This document shows positions 60,595 to 64,000 of a stretch of DNA of 64,000 nt, one piece after another. The position numbers and the translations under genes were made by a program. The stretch's first letter is position 1. The number at the start of each line of letters is the position of its first letter. The stretch is from Thiomicrorhabdus sp. zzn3 (GTDB lineage Bacteria; Pseudomonadota; Gammaproteobacteria; Thiomicrospirales; Thiomicrospiraceae): positions 432,812-496,811 of the forward strand of contig NZ_JARUQS010000002.1 in the NCBI RefSeq assembly GCF_029767755.1, given 5' to 3'. Below the pieces are notes generated by a model. That model saw nothing but the letters and a program-made list of their open reading frames with translations, was not told where the DNA came from and ran no database searches.

Positions 60595-60617
60595 TGTATG
60601 TTTGTTGGAATGGCGGA

Positions 60618-61043
60618 TCAACGGATCATTTCAGGGCTGTCGGGGGCCGCGCCACTGTCGGTTGGTTTTGGTGTTGTCGTCGGATATTTGCTACTCATGC
60701 CGTATTGGTTTTCACCGGGTTGACTGTCAAGCACGGCAAAAATGATCAGTACGATCGGGCCGATTAAGGGAATGAGTCCAATCAGCATCCACCAGCCGGT
60801 GCGTCCGATGTCGTGCAAGCGGCGCGCCAACACAGCGAGAGAAGGAATAAACAGCCCCAGAGAGTAGATGGTTGTCAGTAATCCAATGCCATAGACTTCG
60901 TCATAAACATTAAACGACATATCGATGACGGTCAGTACGAAATAAAAGATCAAATAGAACAGCAGAAACAGCCAGTACTGTTTGCGGGTTGCCCGGCCCG
61001 AAAAGTCGGCGTATTGTTTGATGGCGTTTAAAAACTCATTCAT
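60618..61043 (-). CDS. DUF805 membrane protein
   Basis: A 141-residue protein with four hydrophobic segments (about 23-43, 50-70, 78-96 region, 83-105) and the DUF805 marks Y-A-D-F-S-G-R-A-T-R-K-Q-Y-W near the start and A-R-R-L-H-D-I-G-R-T-G-W-W. Proline/Thr-rich cytoplasmic tail. Function unknown. Confidence 0.85.
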   Translation of the reverse strand: MNEFLNAIKQYADFSGRATRKQYWLFLLFYLIFYFVLTVIDMSFNVYDEVYGIGLLTTIYSLGLFIPSLAVLARRLHDIGRTGWWMLIGLIPLIGPIVLIIFAVLDSQPGENQYGMSSKYPTTTPKPTDSGAAPDSPEMIR

Positions 61044-61131
61044 GAAAAGCCCCTTTGGTTGTTTGAGCTATAAAATTGCGTCTTTTTGCGTAATTGATTA
61101 TGGGTGAAAAGGGCAGGGGTGTCAAACTGGG

Positions 61132-61139
61132 CAGGCCTG
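61132..61139. repeat. CAGGCCTG element in a 28-base near-palindrome, 3' of bioA
   Basis: TCAAACTGGG on the left and TCCAGTTTGA on the right, one G-U wobble, around the octamer, 31 bases beyond the bioA stop. Confidence 0.8.
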
Positions 61140-61169
61140 TCCAGTTTGATGTGTGGGTTTGGGTTGTGG

Positions 61170-62468
61170 TTATGCTGTGTTTAAAGCAGTGAGTACCGCC
61201 TTGACCATGCCGTCAGTCAATTGTGTCAGTTGTTCCATGGGGATATTGAAAGCCGGCATGGTGTAGATCAACGTGCCGAATGGTCGCAGCCAGACGCCGT
61301 TGTCGATCGCATTGGCCTGGATGGCCGGGCCCAAATCGCTCCGTTCCAGCTCAATCACGCCTATGGCGCCCAGGACGCGTACGTCTTTAATTCCCGGCGT
61401 GCTTTGCAGGGGAAGCAGTGCGGTTTGTAAATGACGTTCGATTTGTTGCACGTTGGTTTGCCAGGGCGTTTCCAGTAGCAGGTCAATGCTGGCGATGGCG
61501 GCCGAGCAGGCAAGCGGGTTACCCATAAAGGTGGGGCCGTGCATCAGTAGGCCCGGAGTGCCGCGGCTGATGGTCTCGCTGATGTGGCTGGTGCAGAGCA
61601 TGGCCGCCAGTGTCATGGTGCCGCCGGTCAGCGCTTTGCCGACACACATAATATCCGGTGATATATCGGCCCAGTTGCAGGCAAACAGCTGGCCGGTGCG
61701 GCCAAAACCGGTGGCGATTTCGTCCGCAATCAGCAGTACATTAAATTCGTTGCATAAAGCGCGCAGCTGTTTCAGGTAATCTGGCCGGTAGAAGCGCATG
61801 CCGCCAGCACCTTGTACGATCGGCTCTATGGTGACAGCGGCGATGTTGTGATGATGCTTTTCGAGCAGGGTTCTGAGCGCGGCCAGGTCTTGGTTGTCGG
61901 ATTCTATGTCAAACCCCATTTCTGGAGCCGGTGCATAATAGTGTTGCGTCAAAATGTGGCTAAACAGATGGTGCATGCCGTTTTCCGGATCGGATGCCGC
62001 CATGGTGGCAAAGGTGTCGCCATGGTAGCCGTTGCGCACGCTAAGCAAACGGTTTTTCTGCGGTTGTTGGCGGCTGATCCAGTATTGCAGCGCCACTTTA
62101 ATCGCGACTTCCATGGAGACCGATCCCGAGTCCGCTAAAAAGACTTTGTCGAGGCCGTCCGGGGTAAGCTCAATCAAGCGTTTGCCGAGTTCGATTGCGG
62201 GTTCATGGGTTAAGCCGCCGAACATAATATGCGGCATGGTATCGATCTGATGGTGTAGGGCCTGGCTGATTTTTGGATGGTTGTAGCCGTGAATGGCGGC
62301 CCACCAGGAAGACATGCCGTCCACCACCTTGCGATCATCCGCGAGAGTAATGATGGAGCCTTGTGTCGATTTCACGCCGATGGCTGGGGTCGGGTTGGGG
62401 GTTTTGGCATAAGGGTGCCAGATGTGTTCTTGATCGTATTTGAGGAGTTCGGCCCAGTTTTGTGACAT
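61170..62468 (-). CDS. bioA: Adenosylmethionine-8-amino-7-oxononanoate aminotransferase
   Basis: A 432-residue class III aminotransferase. I-W-H-P-Y-A near 17-22, D-G-M-S-S-W-W-A, D-E-I-A-T-G-F-G-R-T-G, and PLP lysine in G-K-A-L-T-G-G. Uses SAM as amino donor in biotin synthesis. Only bioD of the other biotin genes is in the window. Confidence 0.94.
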   Translation of the reverse strand: MSQNWAELLKYDQEHIWHPYAKTPNPTPAIGVKSTQGSIITLADDRKVVDGMSSWWAAIHGYNHPKISQALHHQIDTMPHIMFGGLTHEPAIELGKRLIELTPDGLDKVFLADSGSVSMEVAIKVALQYWISRQQPQKNRLLSVRNGYHGDTFATMAASDPENGMHHLFSHILTQHYYAPAPEMGFDIESDNQDLAALRTLLEKHHHNIAAVTIEPIVQGAGGMRFYRPDYLKQLRALCNEFNVLLIADEIATGFGRTGQLFACNWADISPDIMCVGKALTGGTMTLAAMLCTSHISETISRGTPGLLMHGPTFMGNPLACSAAIASIDLLLETPWQTNVQQIERHLQTALLPLQSTPGIKDVRVLGAIGVIELERSDLGPAIQANAIDNGVWLRPFGTLIYTMPAFNIPMEQLTQLTDGMVKAVLTALNTA

Positions 62469-62544
62469 GTCGCTTTCGTACTTATGAGAGTGAATGAGGC
62501 TTCATTATAGAGTATGAAGAGGCTCTGTCTCCAGGGGGATTTCG

Positions 62545-63315
62545 TTAAGGGTTAAGGGTAAGCTGATTAGGTGTTGCATCCGCTAGATTAAGCGCAAGCA
62601 AGGCCTTTTGGAAAGTGGATTCAAGTGGGGCGTTGATCGTCATGGTTTCGCCATTGGCCGGGTGAGTAAAGCGCAAGGACGTAGCGGCGAGGTAAAGGCG
62701 GTGTTGTCCCAGCCAACCATTAAAAAAATGATTATGATGGCGGTCGCCATAGCGTACATCCCCGATAATGGGGTGGCTGATATGATTTAGGTGGCGGCGC
62801 AGTTGATGTTTGCGTCCGGTTTGCGGGGTGAGCTGTACAAGTGAGTAACGTTGTTGTGCATAACGATGAATAGTCTGGTCAACAGTAACAGTACCAAGTG
62901 TGTGATAGCGCGTTGTGGCCGTTTGCGGTTCGCTTTGTTCTTGTTTGTGTTTATCGGCGATGCGATCGCGTTGATATTTTAGAGGGTGATCAATTAGGCC
63001 CGTAGGTTCTGTCCAGCCGCGGCAGAGGGCCAGGTAGGTTTTTTCAATAGTATGCGTGCTGAATTGTTCGCCTAATTGTTTTGCAGTTTCTGAATTTAGG
63101 GCAAACAGCAGTAAACCAGAAGTCGCTTTGTCTAAACGGTGAATGGGAAAGACTTTGTGTCCGATCATATCACGCGTCATTTGTACCGCAAAACGGGTTT
63201 CATGTTTGTCGATCGGGGAACGATGAACCAACAGGCCTGCTGGTTTGTGGATGGCAACCAGATGTGCGTCCTGAAATAAAATCTTAAATTGATCAAATTG
63301 AGTGATGGTATGCAT
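62545..63315 (-). CDS. truC: tRNA pseudouridine synthase C (RluA family)
   Basis: Start at ATG 63315 (GAGG upstream) gives 256 residues; the frame opens at 63354. Catalytic Asp62 in H-R-L-D-K-A-T-S-G. P-Q-T-G-R-K-H-Q-L-R-R-H-L is the second RluA mark. TruC modifies U65 of tRNAs; RluA relatives modify rRNA, so the target is by length and similarity only. A CAGGCCTG copy (63232) is in the gene. Confidence 0.85.
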   Translation of the reverse strand: MHTITQFDQFKILFQDAHLVAIHKPAGLLVHRSPIDKHETRFAVQMTRDMIGHKVFPIHRLDKATSGLLLFALNSETAKQLGEQFSTHTIEKTYLALCRGWTEPTGLIDHPLKYQRDRIADKHKQEQSEPQTATTRYHTLGTVTVDQTIHRYAQQRYSLVQLTPQTGRKHQLRRHLNHISHPIIGDVRYGDRHHNHFFNGWLGQHRLYLAATSLRFTHPANGETMTINAPLESTFQKALLALNLADATPNQLTLNP

Positions 63316-63453
63316 AAGACCTCGTTGGCGGGGTTGACCTAAAAAATAACACAACGATTATAGTCATGAGTGATGTGCGGCAAGCGAATTTATGACCAAA
63401 GCCTTTTATTTTACGAAATATTCAAAATAATTTAAGAAATGGATAAATTGGTG

Positions 63454-63481
63454 TTGACAGGCTGTAAATTATCTATAGAAT
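63454..63481 (+). promoter_or_regulatory. Strong sigma-70 promoter of the tRNA-tuf operon
   Basis: TTGACA (63454-63459) and TAGAAT (63476-63481), spacer 16, 15 bases before the first tRNA. The -35 box is perfect. Confidence 0.85.
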
Positions 63482-63496
63482 ACGCACTCACAATTC

Positions 63497-63581
63497 GGAG
63501 GGTTTCCCGAGCGGCCAAAGGGGGCAGACTGTAAATCTGCTGGCTCAGCCTTCGGTGGTTCGAATCCACCACCCTCCACCA
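63497..63581 (+). tRNA. tRNA-Tyr (anticodon GTA)
   Basis: Acceptor stem GGAGGGT pairs with ACCCTCC (63571-63577); CCA encoded at 63579-63581. Anticodon GTA in C-T-GTA-A-A, long variable arm, T-loop TTCGAAT. 85 bases. Confidence 0.95.
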
Positions 63582-63582
63582 T

Positions 63583-63657
63583 GCGGGTATCGTATATTGG
63601 CTATTACCTCGGCCTTCCAAGCCGATGAGGGGGGTTCGATTCCCCCTACCCGCTCCA
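63583..63657 (+). tRNA. tRNA-Gly (anticodon TCC)
   Basis: Acceptor GCGGGTA pairs with TACCCGC (63647-63653), CCA encoded. Anticodon TCC, T-loop TTCGATT. One base after tRNA-Tyr. Confidence 0.95.
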
Positions 63658-63728
63658 TATTCTGAAAAGGCTCTCTTGTTTTTCGCTTTAGGCGAATGGT
63701 GGGAGGGCCTTTTTATTATTAGGTTTAC

Positions 63729-63804
63729 GCTTCCATAGCTCAGTAGGTAGAGCGCATCCATGGTAAGGATGAGGTCACCAGTTCGATCCTGGTTGGAAGC
63801 TCCA
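63729..63804 (+). tRNA. tRNA-Thr (anticodon GGT)
   Basis: Acceptor GCTTCCA pairs with TGGAAGC (63794-63800), CCA encoded. Anticodon GGT in C-A-T-GGT-A-A-G. A hairpin with imperfect AAAAGGCTCTC/GAGGGCCTTTT arms lies between this and tRNA-Gly (63665-63715). Confidence 0.95.
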
Positions 63805-63866
63805 TTGTTTAACAGAAGCAGGCGCTGTATCTTAACGGGTTGGTGTCGCTTAACGGAGTTTGCATC

Positions 63867-64000
63867 ATGGCAAAAGAAAAGTTTGAAAGAACGAAACCGC
63901 ACGTAAACGTTGGTACTATCGGTCACGTTGACCATGGTAAGACAACTCTGACTGCGGCATTGACAATTGTTCAAGGTAAGAAGTTTGGTGGTGAAGCGAA
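63867..64000 (+). CDS. tuf: Elongation factor Tu, N-terminal 44 codons (runs off right edge)
   Basis: Starts [20 protein letters not shown] and carries the G1 motif [12 protein letters not shown] is upstream. Co-transcribed with the tRNAs, as in other gammaproteobacteria. Confidence 0.97.
   Translation, partial: MAKEKFERTKPHVNVGTIGHVDHGKTTLTAALTIVQGKKFGGEA

Noticed and set aside
63432..63974. 180-codon minus-strand frame across the tRNA-tuf start region
   Set aside because: It is antisense to three tRNAs and tuf; the translated V-V-D-S-N-H-R type motifs are the well-known artefact of tRNA complements.

Overview
The window looks like chromosome from a marine, sulfur-oxidising, autotrophic gammaproteobacterium of the Hydrogenovibrio / Thiomicrospira / Thiomicrorhabdus group. 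This is inferred from gene content and order, without a database search. The clues are a linked tkt-gap-pgk-pyk-fba cluster with strongly biased codons, rpe and phosphoglycolate phosphatase ahead of trpE, a glycerate kinase, a SulP-family anion transporter paired with a universal stress protein, and a tRNA-Tyr/Gly/Thr-tuf locus at the right edge. No phage, insertion sequence or CRISPR array is visible. Coding density is high and most genes are housekeeping.

Layout. 1-3 kb: minus-strand OmpA-like lipoprotein, lapG and lapD (running off the left edge), a c-di-GMP-controlled adhesin-release module. 3.5-6.9 kb: iron alcohol dehydrogenase and Rep helicase. 7-13.4 kb: small methyltransferase, Tim44-domain membrane protein, lipoprotein, TruD and a large hybrid histidine kinase. 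13.5-19.8 kb (minus): hisI, a DEDDh exonuclease, then a BtaA-like enzyme, a GNAT-like protein and a calcineurin-like phosphoesterase that may form a lipid-remodelling cluster, then glycerate kinase. 20-30.3 kb: diguanylate cyclase, SulP transporter plus Usp, a duplicated hairpin array, redoxin, a degenerate metallo-beta-lactamase-fold protein, Mn-type SOD, YcgL, an NDUFA9-like protein, Cca and a DUF3365 haem protein. 30.5-35 kb: RND efflux pair. 35.3-42.7 kb: carbon-metabolism cluster. 42.7-49.1 kb: small membrane protein, bioD, a giant chemoreceptor, and next to it a membrane sensor fused to what reads as a CheD deamidase domain. 49.2-56.9 kb: purC, psiE, rpe, gph and trpEGD-ybaN-trpC. 57.2-60.5 kb: polyamine genes speD, speE and a fold-III decarboxylase, then OsmC. 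60.6-63.3 kb: DUF805 protein, bioA and truC. 63.5-64 kb: three tRNAs and the start of tuf.

Two observations stand out. First, the octamer CAGGCCTG occurs at least 25 times by eye (about one expected by chance); 17 copies are intergenic and almost all lie within about 55 bases of a gene's stop codon, often at the centre of a larger palindrome. This looks like a genome-specific repeated signal: a terminator element, an uptake sequence or a methylation or protein site. Second, the protein at 47631-49136 joins a membrane-anchored Cache-like sensor to a C-terminal region carrying the CheD catalytic T/C/H signature, beside a chemoreceptor with a related, duplicated sensor region and a CheR-type C-terminal pentapeptide.
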